40,396 nt of DNA from RGIG1927 sp045546275 (GTDB lineage: Bacteria; Bacillota; Clostridia; UMGS1883). The stretch spans positions 1-40,396 of the forward strand of contig JAZQCM010000027.1 of assembly GCA_045546275.1 (NCBI GenBank), given 5' to 3'. Numbering within the stretch: the first letter of the stretch is position 1; each line of letters starts with the position of its first letter. Made by a program: the position numbers and the translations under genes. This document shows, one piece after another, positions 16,290-23,572 of the stretch. The notes beneath the pieces are model-generated. The model saw only the letters and a program-made list of their open reading frames with translations, had not been told where the DNA came from and searched no databases.

Positions 16290-17580
16290 AGTTTAGTGCG
16301 TATTCACGGAATTTGTCGCCACGTTCTTCAAAGTTTTTGAAAAAGCCGTAGCTTGCCGCCGCAGGTGACAGCACACATGCTGTTCCCTTAGGCGTTATTT
16401 TTTTTGCAAGGGTAACTGCGTCTTTCAAATTTTCCACCAAATGAAATTCTGAAACATGAGGTGCATTGCCAAATTCCGAAAGGATGCGCTTTCCTGTGTC
16501 GTACATGAAAATTATGTTGGGCACATCTGTCTCCTTTAAAAATTCGTAAAGAGGGGAATAGTCAATGCCACGGTCCATACCGCCAATTAAAAGGGTGCCA
16601 ACGTTGGGAATGCTGTTAACTGCCTGGATGGTGGTTTGGGGGATGGTGGAAATTGAGTCGTCGTAAAATACCACAGAGTCCTTTTCGCCTACTTTTTCAA
16701 GTCGGTGGGGAAGTGTTTTAAAGGTTTTTAATGCATTTAAAAAATCATTGGTTGAAATGCCAAACTTTTTGCACACCGCAAAGGCGGCAGCAATGTTATT
16801 AACGTTGTGCTCGCCTAAAAGAGGGCATGAGTCGTCAAGTGAAATTTCCTCATTTTCAAAAATGAAGGAATGAGGCTTTATTACAATGTCGCCCTCCTTG
16901 CCGAAAACAAGTGAGGAAGCTTTTGTGGAAAAATCCACATTATCACCTGCAATAAGATAATCCTCTTCTGTCTGATAGCGGTAAATGTTTCGCTTTGCAT
17001 CGTAGTATTTTTCAAAGGTGCCGTAGTGGTCAAGATGCTCGGGGTAAATGTTTAAAAAAAGGGCAATGTGGGGGGAAACGGAGGTGTATTCAAGCTGGTG
17101 GCTTGAAAATTCAAACACAATAATGTCGTTTGGTTTAATTACCCCTTCAAAGGAGGGGATGCCAATGTTACCTAAAAGCACCGCACTTTTACCGCATGAA
17201 TTTAAAATGTGGTGGATTAAGGTTGTGGTGGTGCTTTTGCCCTTTGTGCCGGTTATGCCTATTACCCTGTCACGGTAAACGGACAGGAAAATTTCGCTTT
17301 GTGAGTAAAGGCGTGAAAAGTCGGTGAGGGCGTTTTCTTCTAAAACAATGCCGGGACTTTTCATGATAATGTGGTAAGAATCAAGGTTTTTCTGATAATC
17401 CTTGCCGGTTACAATTTTCACCCCGTCAATGGGGTCAATGGGGTTTAAATCGCATATGGTTATTGATTTATAACCGCCTGCCTTTTTAAAAAGCTCCAGG
17501 GTGCTTTTGCCTTCACGGCCAAAGCCTAAAATACAGACTGATTTATTTTCAATAAGCTTTGAAATGTAATTAATCAGCAT
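16288..17580 (-). CDS. murD: UDP-N-acetylmuramoyl-L-alanine--glutamate ligase (MurD family, possibly L-Glu-adding MurD2 type)
   Basis: 430 aa. N-terminal Rossmann domain 'SVCILGFGREGKSTLELF', Mur-ligase P-loop 'GITGTKGKSTTTT' (about 108-120), 'FEFSSHQLE' and 'NIYPEHLDHYG', and a C-terminal ligase domain with 'VFYDDSISTIPQTT'. It adds glutamate to UDP-MurNAc-L-Ala in the cytoplasm. It is not in the dcw cluster, where murD normally lies between mraY and ftsW. Instead it overlaps by 7 bp a MurL-like epimerase gene. In Xanthomonas such a pair (MurD2-MurL) adds L-Glu and then epimerises it. Whether this enzyme takes L- or D-Glu is inference from context. Confidence 0.93.
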   Translation of the reverse strand: MLINYISKLIENKSVCILGFGREGKSTLELFKKAGGYKSITICDLNPIDPIDGVKIVTGKDYQKNLDSYHIIMKSPGIVLEENALTDFSRLYSQSEIFLSVYRDRVIGITGTKGKSTTTTLIHHILNSCGKSAVLLGNIGIPSFEGVIKPNDIIVFEFSSHQLEYTSVSPHIALFLNIYPEHLDHYGTFEKYYDAKRNIYRYQTEEDYLIAGDNVDFSTKASSLVFGKEGDIVIKPHSFIFENEEISLDDSCPLLGEHNVNNIAAAFAVCKKFGISTNDFLNALKTFKTLPHRLEKVGEKDSVVFYDDSISTIPQTTIQAVNSIPNVGTLLIGGMDRGIDYSPLYEFLKETDVPNIIFMYDTGKRILSEFGNAPHVSEFHLVENLKDAVTLAKKITPKGTACVLSPAAASYGFFKNFEERGDKFREYALN

Positions 17581-18920
17581 AAATTCAGCTCCCTTTCGAC
17601 AATGTCCAAATAGCCCTTGGGAAGAAGGTTGACCTTGTCATAATATTTGGGGTAGGGATTTTTCATTGATGAATATTTTTTGTAAAGTGATGTGGATTTG
17701 TAGTAGGTGAAAAGCTTTGGGAGATCTTCCGCTTTTTTTATTGCCTCACAGATTGCAAAGTTCACCTCGTCACGACTGCCCACACATTCAAAGGGCTTTT
17801 CGTCGGTTTCGTTGCCTGTGAGCTGGTCCAAAATGGGAATAAGGTTTTCAGCGTTGCCCATGTCACGCCCAAAAATTTCGTTAAGCTTTTCAAAGCTCAT
17901 AAAGGGCGACAAAATAAGGTACACAAAAAGACACTTACTGCAATCGGCGCACCATATGTTTGTGTGGCTACCCTTGTTACAGCTTTTGAAAACGCTGTGG
18001 TAGGGGGTTAATTTTGCAAAGTAGGACGCAATCTGATACTCGGAAAGAGGGCGGAGAAGACTAAAGTAGTAAACACCGCTTTTGATAAACTCTTTTTCGT
18101 ACTCATTAAAATCACGCTCAAATTCAAAGCTTTTGGAGTACTGGTGGTTAACGGTTGAATTTGCAACGGTGGATTCGTTTGCAGAAGACTCGTTTGACAA
18201 AACCACGTACTTAAGGTTATTTACATAGGCAGTGATTGTGGCGGAAAATGCTACAATGGCGGAAAAAGGTGTGTGGCCGTTAAGGTAGCCCTCTTTGTTG
18301 AGCCTTAACATTTCGGAATCTAAGGTTCTTTTTGCACAAAGCTCTTTGCCCAAGTATCCGCCTACCTTTACGCTGTCAATTGTTGCACCGCGGGGGTTAA
18401 TGATGTAGGGATAATTATCTTCTTTAAACTCCTTCAAAAGCTCCAAGGAAACGGAGGAGTCCTTGCCACCGCCAACAGGCACAAGATTACCCTTTAAAAA
18501 CCTTTGGGATAAAGAAGGTGTAGCTAAAGTGCCTTGTGACTTGATTTTCATAAAGCTTTCATCGGCGTTTATTTTGTTAAGATAGAAAAATTCGCCCAAA
18601 CCATGGAAATAGAGCTTTTTCCACCAAGAAGTCTGCAAAGGTGACAGAGCACCACATTCAATTACAACAGTGGGTGAGCAGGTGATTTTCCAATAGCTCA
18701 CAAGCTCCGCAAGACCCAGGTTAAAAACCATTGCACAAAAGTTTGGGTCGTTAATGTCAAAATCCTCTTTTGCAGGGAACACCCAGCTTGGGGAAAATGT
18801 GGAAAGTTTGTCGATTTCAAAGTGGTATGTAACCTGTATTTCCTTTCCTTTTTGCTCAATTTCGTAATTTTTGTAGAAAAAAGTGGGATGAGCCTCCCTT
18901 AAGGCAGAATAGGTTTTCAT
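17574..18920 (-). CDS. murL: MurL-like UDP-MurNAc-L-Ala-L-Glu epimerase
   Basis: 448 aa, close to the length of Xanthomonas MurL. Features: a PP-loop ATPase-like motif 'VPVGGGKDSSVSLELL' (about 148-162), 'LSNESSANES' (241-250), 'VNHQYSKSFEFERDF' (257-271), and a cysteine cluster C314, C324, C327, C330 in 'WCADCSKC'. MurL converts the terminal L-Glu of UDP-MurNAc-L-Ala-L-Glu to D-Glu at the cost of ATP, which fits a PP-loop motif. The identification rests on remembered family motifs plus tight coupling to murD, which starts inside its last codons. GGAGGAG lies 5 nt before the ATG. Confidence 0.78.
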   Translation of the reverse strand: MKTYSALREAHPTFFYKNYEIEQKGKEIQVTYHFEIDKLSTFSPSWVFPAKEDFDINDPNFCAMVFNLGLAELVSYWKITCSPTVVIECGALSPLQTSWWKKLYFHGLGEFFYLNKINADESFMKIKSQGTLATPSLSQRFLKGNLVPVGGGKDSSVSLELLKEFKEDNYPYIINPRGATIDSVKVGGYLGKELCAKRTLDSEMLRLNKEGYLNGHTPFSAIVAFSATITAYVNNLKYVVLSNESSANESTVANSTVNHQYSKSFEFERDFNEYEKEFIKSGVYYFSLLRPLSEYQIASYFAKLTPYHSVFKSCNKGSHTNIWCADCSKCLFVYLILSPFMSFEKLNEIFGRDMGNAENLIPILDQLTGNETDEKPFECVGSRDEVNFAICEAIKKAEDLPKLFTYYKSTSLYKKYSSMKNPYPKYYDKVNLLPKGYLDIVERELNLC

Positions 18921-18958
18921 AATACTCCTCCAGACTCTGAAAAAATGCCTTTTATACT

Positions 18959-18986
18959 ATTATAGCATATTGTGAAAAAAAGTAAA
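18959..18986 (-). promoter_or_regulatory. Promoter of the murL-murD operon
   Basis: On the minus strand TTTACT (18981-18986), 16-bp spacer, TATAAT (18959-18964). It faces away from mraZ. Confidence 0.7.
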
Positions 18987-19013
18987 CACATAAAAATTTA
19001 AAAGAATAAAAGC

Positions 19014-19050
19014 ATATATTGTGCGTATTTTTCAATGCGACACAATATAT
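19014..19050. promoter_or_regulatory. Long inverted repeat in the murL-mraZ intergenic region
   Basis: 19014-19029 (ATATATTGTGCGTATT) pairs with 19034-19050 with one T-G wobble and one bulged A: a 16-bp stem with loop TTTC. It is centred between the divergent murL and mraZ promoters and has no T-run. The 359-bp intergenic region 18921-19279 otherwise holds only the two promoters and the mraZ elements listed separately. Confidence 0.5.
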
Positions 19051-19113
19051 AGTCGAGGGGTCAAAAACCCTGAAATTTCCTCAAAATAAACGAAAATTTT
19101 TATAAAAAAGGTA

Positions 19114-19142
19114 TTGAAATTTTCGGTTTTATATAGTAAAAT
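19114..19142 (+). promoter_or_regulatory. Promoter of the dcw cluster (Pmra)
   Basis: TTGAAA (19114-19119), 17-bp spacer, TAAAAT (19137-19142). Transcription would begin near 19149, just at the tandem repeats. Confidence 0.75.
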
Positions 19143-19151
19143 GAGCATGAA

Positions 19152-19188
19152 GTGCCACAAAGTGGTGTGTAGGTGCCACAAAGTGGTG
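19152..19188 (+). promoter_or_regulatory. Tandem 16-bp repeats, candidate MraZ operator
   Basis: GTGCCACAAAGTGGTG occurs identically at 19152-19167 and 19173-19188, an offset of 21 bp (two helical turns). Each unit contains CCAC-AAA-GTGG dyad symmetry and AAAGTGG. MraZ proteins bind tandem GTGG/AAAGTG-type repeats upstream of their own gene, so autoregulation is likely. Two further GTGGAAAA elements follow at 19195 and 19207. Confidence 0.65.
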
Positions 19189-19193
19189 GAAGC

Positions 19194-19241
19194 TGTGGAA
19201 AACTTTGTGGAAAAGTAGTTGAAAGTTAAAAGTTTTCCACA
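19194..19241 (+). promoter_or_regulatory. 13-bp inverted repeat in the mraZ leader
   Basis: TGTGGAAAACTTT (19194-19206) is the exact inverse complement of 19229-19241, with a 22-nt spacer containing another GTGGAAAAG. In RNA this would be a hairpin ending 23 nt before the mraZ ribosome binding site. It could equally be a protein-binding dyad. Confidence 0.5.
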
Positions 19242-19279
19242 ATCAAACTGTTGAAATTTGCGAAAAGGAGGCGAAGCTT

Positions 19280-19720
19280 ATGTTATCAGGTGAATATAGT
19301 CATAATCTTGATGCTAAGGGCAGAATTATTTTACCCAGTAAGCTTCGTGAAGAAATCGGTGACTCCTTTTATGTAACAAGAGGCTTTGAAGGATGTCTTG
19401 CAATTTATTCCGCAGAGGAATTTGAAAAATTGGGTGCATCTATCCAGGCGTTGCCCGGAAACATGCGTGAGGCAAGACAGCTCCAGAGAATTATTATCAC
19501 AGGTGCACATCCTTGTGATGCGGACAAGCAGGGAAGATTTGTTATTCCCCCGAGATTAAGAGAGGTTGCAAAGCTTGAAAAGGAAGTTGTGGTTGTTGGT
19601 AACGGTAACCACGCTGAAATCTGGAACAGCGACTTGTGGAACGAATATATGTATGGTGAAGATTCGCTTTCACTTGAGGATGCAGCTGAAGCTTTACAGG
19701 AAAAGGGCTTGTCGCTGTAA
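19280..19720 (+). CDS. mraZ: Transcriptional regulator MraZ
   Basis: 146 aa. Two AbrB-like swapped-hairpin repeats are visible: 'HNLDAKGRIILPSKLREEIG' near residues 6-25 and 'CDADKQGRFVIPPRLREVA' near 78-96. MraZ is a ring-forming DNA-binding protein that controls the dcw promoter in E. coli, Bacillus and mycoplasmas. AAAAGGAGG lies 8 nt before the ATG. First gene of the cluster, with candidate operator repeats directly upstream. Confidence 0.97.
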   Translation: MLSGEYSHNLDAKGRIILPSKLREEIGDSFYVTRGFEGCLAIYSAEEFEKLGASIQALPGNMREARQLQRIIITGAHPCDADKQGRFVIPPRLREVAKLEKEVVVVGNGNHAEIWNSDLWNEYMYGEDSLSLEDAAEALQEKGLSL

Positions 19721-19743
19721 AATAAACGGGAGGAAGTTATCTG

Positions 19744-20673
19744 ATGGAATTTTCCCACGTTACTGTTTTACTTAATGAAACCGTTGACGCCGTGAATGTT
19801 AAAGAGGGCGGAAAATATGCCGACATGACAATGGGCGGTGGCGGTCACAGCAGTCTTATTCTGGAAAGAGGCGGTATTTTGTACGGCTTTGACCAGGATA
19901 TTGATGCAATAAATGTGTGCAAAAAACGTTTTGAATATGCGGGGGACAGGTTTAACCCCATACATTCATCTTTTAAAAATATAAAGGAAGAGCTTGACAA
20001 CTTAAAGGTTTGTAAGCTTAACGGAATAATTGCAGATTTGGGAGTTTCTTCTTATCAGCTTGACGAGGCTGAAAGAGGCTTTTCCTACATGCACGATGCG
20101 CCACTTGATATGAGAATGGACAGGCGCAACGACCTTGACGCCAAAAAAGTTGTGAATACTTACTCAGAAAAAGAGCTTTGCGATGTGATTACCAGGTACG
20201 GAGAAGAAAAATGGGCAGTTAGAATTGCAAAGTTTATTGTTGAGGCAAGAAAACAAAAGGAAATTGAAACTACTTATGAGTTGGTTGACATTATAAAGGC
20301 GGCAATACCTAAAAATGCAAGAATAGACGGACCGCATCCTGCAAAAAGAACATTTCAGGCAATAAGAATTGAGGTTAACGGCGAGCTTAGAATTTTGGAA
20401 AAAGCAATCCGTGACGGCGTGGACAAGCTGGAATGCGGCGGAAGAATGGCGATTATTACCTTCCATTCTTTAGAAGACAGAATTGTAAAAGAAACATTTA
20501 ACTATCTTGCAAATGCATGCACATGCCCAAAAAGCTTTCCCGTTTGTGTGTGCGGAAACAAAAACCAGGTGAAAGTAATCACCAGAAAGCCAATTCTTCC
20601 CACAGAAGAAGAGGTTTTGGCAAATCCCAGAAGCAGGAGCGCAAAGCTCAGAGTGTGTGAGAAAATTATTTGA
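19744..20673 (+). CDS. rsmH: 16S rRNA (cytosine(1402)-N(4))-methyltransferase RsmH
   Basis: 309 aa. The signatures 'YADMTMGGGGHSSLILERGG' (SAM site), 'GIIADLGVSSYQLDEAERGF', 'KRTFQAIRIEVNGEL', 'MAIITFHSLEDRIVK' and the Cys-rich 'CTCPKSFPVCVCG' all match RsmH (MraW). It methylates C1402 in the ribosomal P site. It follows mraZ after 23 bp with GGGAGGAAG as ribosome binding site, the normal dcw order. Confidence 0.98.
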   Translation: MEFSHVTVLLNETVDAVNVKEGGKYADMTMGGGGHSSLILERGGILYGFDQDIDAINVCKKRFEYAGDRFNPIHSSFKNIKEELDNLKVCKLNGIIADLGVSSYQLDEAERGFSYMHDAPLDMRMDRRNDLDAKKVVNTYSEKELCDVITRYGEEKWAVRIAKFIVEARKQKEIETTYELVDIIKAAIPKNARIDGPHPAKRTFQAIRIEVNGELRILEKAIRDGVDKLECGGRMAIITFHSLEDRIVKETFNYLANACTCPKSFPVCVCGNKNQVKVITRKPILPTEEEVLANPRSRSAKLRVCEKII

Positions 20674-20700
20674 TTTTGTGAAAGGTTGGTGCCCGGGCCA

Positions 20701-21177
20701 ATGTACAATTACGGTTCAGAAGCTAAAAATTTAGATGAGACACCCGTCTTTAATGCCGACAAGGTTAAGGTTAATAAAAGCTCAAGAAAAAGAGCAATAA
20801 TGGAAGAAAAAATTGAAGAAATGAAAAGAAGTGCTCTTAAGGCCCTTGTTGTAATAGCGGCTTTACTTGCAATTGTTATGATAAGGGAAGCGAAAATTGA
20901 CCAGCTTTGCGGCCAGATTTCGGGAAGAGAAGGCACCCTTAAAAATATAAGCGCTGTTGTTACCGAAAAGGAAATGCAACTTACAGGTCAGATGGACTTG
21001 AACATGATTGAGGAAATTGCGGTAACAAGGCTTGGTATGAAAAAGCCTGACAAAATTATTGAAATTGACGTTGTTAAAAACGACGGCGGAGAGGTTTTGG
21101 TTGAAGAGTCTACCATGAACAGCACCTTTGCTGCATTCATTGGCAGAACAAAAACTCTGTTGGAATATTTATATTGA
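20701..21177 (+). CDS. ftsL: Cell division protein FtsL-like (small bitopic septal protein)
   Basis: About 158 aa. A basic, charged cytoplasmic N-terminus, one membrane helix ('ALKALVVIAALLAIVMI'), then a coiled-coil-like segment ('IDQLCGQISGREGTLKNI') ending with 'VTRLGMKKPDKIIEI', the FtsL/DivIC-style C-terminal motif. Sequence identity in this family is low, so the call leans on size, topology and position between rsmH and the PBP gene. The start is uncertain: ATG 20701 is chosen, but GTG 20689 or TTG 20686 lie nearer to the SD-like AAAGG at 20681-20685. Confidence 0.8.
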   Translation: MYNYGSEAKNLDETPVFNADKVKVNKSSRKRAIMEEKIEEMKRSALKALVVIAALLAIVMIREAKIDQLCGQISGREGTLKNISAVVTEKEMQLTGQMDLNMIEEIAVTRLGMKKPDKIIEIDVVKNDGGEVLVEESTMNSTFAAFIGRTKTLLEYLY

Positions 21178-21210
21178 GAGTAAATATATTTATTTACATA
21201 GGAAGTGCTT

Positions 21211-21271
21211 TTGAGTGCCTTCCCGGGCGCAAGAAACTTGCCTGCCTTGGAGGCACTCAATTTTAATTTTT
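21211..21271 (+). terminator. Attenuator-like stem-loop between ftsL and the PBP gene
   Basis: Perfect 10-bp outer stem TTGAGTGCCT (21211-21220)/AGGCACTCAA (21251-21260). It encloses an inner hairpin GCAAG-AAA-CTTGC and is followed by TTTTAATTTTT. It has the form of an intrinsic terminator but lies inside the dcw operon, 19 bp before the SD of the PBP gene, so partial termination or attenuation is possible. Confidence 0.6.
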
Positions 21272-21289
21272 AATATATCGGGAGGAAAC

Positions 21290-23554
21290 ATGGCGAGGGT
21301 ATCGGTAAAAGCGAGAAACAGAATAGTGAGAATGTTTGCAGCCTACATGGCACTTATGTGCATTGTTGTAGGCGCTTTGGTGTATTATCAGCTTATTCGC
21401 GGCGAAGAGTACAAGGAAAAAGCCGCAGAACAGCAAACGCAGGACAGAAAGGTGGAAGCAAAAAGAGGCAGTATTTTTGACAGAAACATGAAAGTACTTG
21501 CCCAGTCTGCTGCCTGTGAGGATGTTATGATTAACCCTCGTGCGATTAAGAGCAGCAAGGAAGCACAGGAAAAAAGAGCTGCCGAAGCAAAGCTTAACGG
21601 AAAAAGCTTTGACGAGGAGGATGTTGTTGAAAAAATTGTTTCAAACCTCACAACTCTTTTGGACATTGACGAAGCATGGCTGAGAGAGGAGATAAACCTT
21701 GACTACGCCAGCAGACGTGTTAAGAAAAAGGTTGACCAGTCTGTTGTAAATAAGCTCCGTGCATTGGAATTGCCGGGTGTGTTTTTCACCGAGTCAACAA
21801 AGAGATATTACCCCTATTCAAGCTTTGCATCCCACATTATTGGCTTTACGGGTGACGACGGCAACGGTCTTGAAGGCTTGGAAAAAACCCTTAACAGCAC
21901 CCTTTCGGGTACTGCAGGCAGAATACAGGTGGTAAAAGACGTTTATAATAACGATACACCCTATGAATACGAAAACTATATAGCGCCCGAGGACGGCAAG
22001 GGCGTTGTGCTCACAATAGATGAGGTTTTGCAGCACTACGTTGAAAAGTACCTTGAAGAGGTTTACACCATGCACAAGGTGCAAAAGGGTGCGGCGGCTA
22101 TTATGATGAACCCCAACACAGGTGAAATTTTAGCTATGGCGGTTGAGCCTAATTTTGATTTGAACAACCCAAGATTTGTGGATAGCGACCTTAAGGCGCT
22201 TGTAATGGGCGAAACCGAGGAAACGGAAAACTTGTCCACAGACTATGAATATCTTATTAAGCTTTGGAGAAACAAGGCTGTGTGCGACACCTATGAACCG
22301 GGCAGTACCTTTAAGTCGGTTGTTGCAGCTGCGGCAGTTGAATCGGGCGCAGTTAACCCCAACACCGAAACCTTTAACTGCACAGGCTCAAAAAGAGTAA
22401 GCGTACATACCATCCGTTGCCACAAAACTGCAGGTCACGGCGACGAAAACTTCTACCAGGCGTTGGAAAATTCCTGCAACCCTGCCTTTATGGAAATGGG
22501 CGCAAAGTTAGGCTTTAAGAGGTTCCGTGATTATTACGAGGCCTTTGGCTTTATGGACGAAACAGGCTTTTTGCTCCCCGGTGAATCTAAGGGTATTTTC
22601 TTCTCTCAGGGTAACTTTAACGAAACAGAGCTTGCAACAAGTAGCTTTGGTCAGGGCTTTTCAATTACACCGCTTCAGATGATTACAGCCTTTTCGGCAG
22701 TTGTAAACGGCGGTACTCTTATGAAGCCTCAGCTTATTAAAGCCTACACCGACAGCGAAGGCAATGTGATTGAAAATGTGGAAAGCGAAATTGTAAGAGA
22801 GGTTATAAGCGAAAGCACAAGTAAGGTAATGCGTGCCGCGTTGGAGGGCGTTGTTGCCACAGGTACAGGTAAAACAGCCTACGTTGAAGGCTACAGAATA
22901 GGCGGTAAAACAGGTACAAGTGAAAAGCAGCCCAGAAAACAGGGCAAGTACGTTGCATCCTTCATTGGCTTTGCACCTGCTGACGACCCTCAGATTGTGT
23001 GCTTAATGCTTCTTGACGAACCCGGTGCAGGTCAGACAGGCGGTAGCGCCGTTGCGGCACCTGCAGTTGCAAAAATTTTGGCAGAATCACTCAAATACTT
23101 AGGCTACGAGCCTCAGAGCACTGACAGTAAGGCTGAGCTTACCCAGGTGCCTAATGTTATTGGCAAAACAATCTGGGAAGGCAAAACTCTTTGCAAGGAG
23201 GCAGGCCTAGAGGTAACCGTGAACGGAAACGGACAGATTGTAACAAATCAGCTTCCCAAGGCAAACGACAAGCGAATGAAGGGAAGTCCCATTGTTTTAT
23301 ACACCGACTCTACCGAGGATGTTAAGGTGGAAATGCCTGACTTTATGTACATGAAAAAGGCGGATGTTGAGAAAAAGGTTAAAGAGTTAGGCTTGGGGCT
23401 TGTTGTGACAGGCGGCGGTGCAAACCAGAAGGTAACCGATGAAATGGTTGCGGTAAGCCAGGGCACAGCTCCCGGAACGGTGGTTGTTGTGGGAAGCGTG
23501 GTAACAGTACACTTTGCCGACAACATTGTGGAAAATAGTGAAATTGGCAATTAA
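21290..23554 (+). CDS. Class B penicillin-binding protein with two PASTA domains (FtsI/SpoVD type)
   Basis: 754 aa from the ATG at 21290, 3 nt after GGGAGGA; a GTG-initiated extension back to 21215 would run through a hairpin and is rejected. One N-terminal membrane helix (about 14-34), PBP dimerisation region (about 55-225), transpeptidase domain with S339-TFK, S395-C-N397 and K540-TGT. Two C-terminal PASTA domains follow (about 618-680 and 685-750). It cross-links septal or spore-cortex peptidoglycan outside the membrane. SpoVD has one PASTA domain and B. subtilis PBP2B two; position in dcw as the only PBP favours the vegetative FtsI role, but both are possible. Confidence 0.94.
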   Translation: MARVSVKARNRIVRMFAAYMALMCIVVGALVYYQLIRGEEYKEKAAEQQTQDRKVEAKRGSIFDRNMKVLAQSAACEDVMINPRAIKSSKEAQEKRAAEAKLNGKSFDEEDVVEKIVSNLTTLLDIDEAWLREEINLDYASRRVKKKVDQSVVNKLRALELPGVFFTESTKRYYPYSSFASHIIGFTGDDGNGLEGLEKTLNSTLSGTAGRIQVVKDVYNNDTPYEYENYIAPEDGKGVVLTIDEVLQHYVEKYLEEVYTMHKVQKGAAAIMMNPNTGEILAMAVEPNFDLNNPRFVDSDLKALVMGETEETENLSTDYEYLIKLWRNKAVCDTYEPGSTFKSVVAAAAVESGAVNPNTETFNCTGSKRVSVHTIRCHKTAGHGDENFYQALENSCNPAFMEMGAKLGFKRFRDYYEAFGFMDETGFLLPGESKGIFFSQGNFNETELATSSFGQGFSITPLQMITAFSAVVNGGTLMKPQLIKAYTDSEGNVIENVESEIVREVISESTSKVMRAALEGVVATGTGKTAYVEGYRIGGKTGTSEKQPRKQGKYVASFIGFAPADDPQIVCLMLLDEPGAGQTGGSAVAAPAVAKILAESLKYLGYEPQSTDSKAELTQVPNVIGKTIWEGKTLCKEAGLEVTVNGNGQIVTNQLPKANDKRMKGSPIVLYTDSTEDVKVEMPDFMYMKKADVEKKVKELGLGLVVTGGGANQKVTDEMVAVSQGTAPGTVVVVGSVVTVHFADNIVENSEIGN

Positions 23555-23572
23555 AGAAAGGATTTGATGGCA

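Noticed and set aside
21215..21289. GTG-initiated N-terminal extension of the PASTA-PBP
   Set aside because: It would be encoded by the stem-loop and T-tract, while GGGAGGA precedes the ATG at 21290 and the protein then starts normally before its membrane helix.
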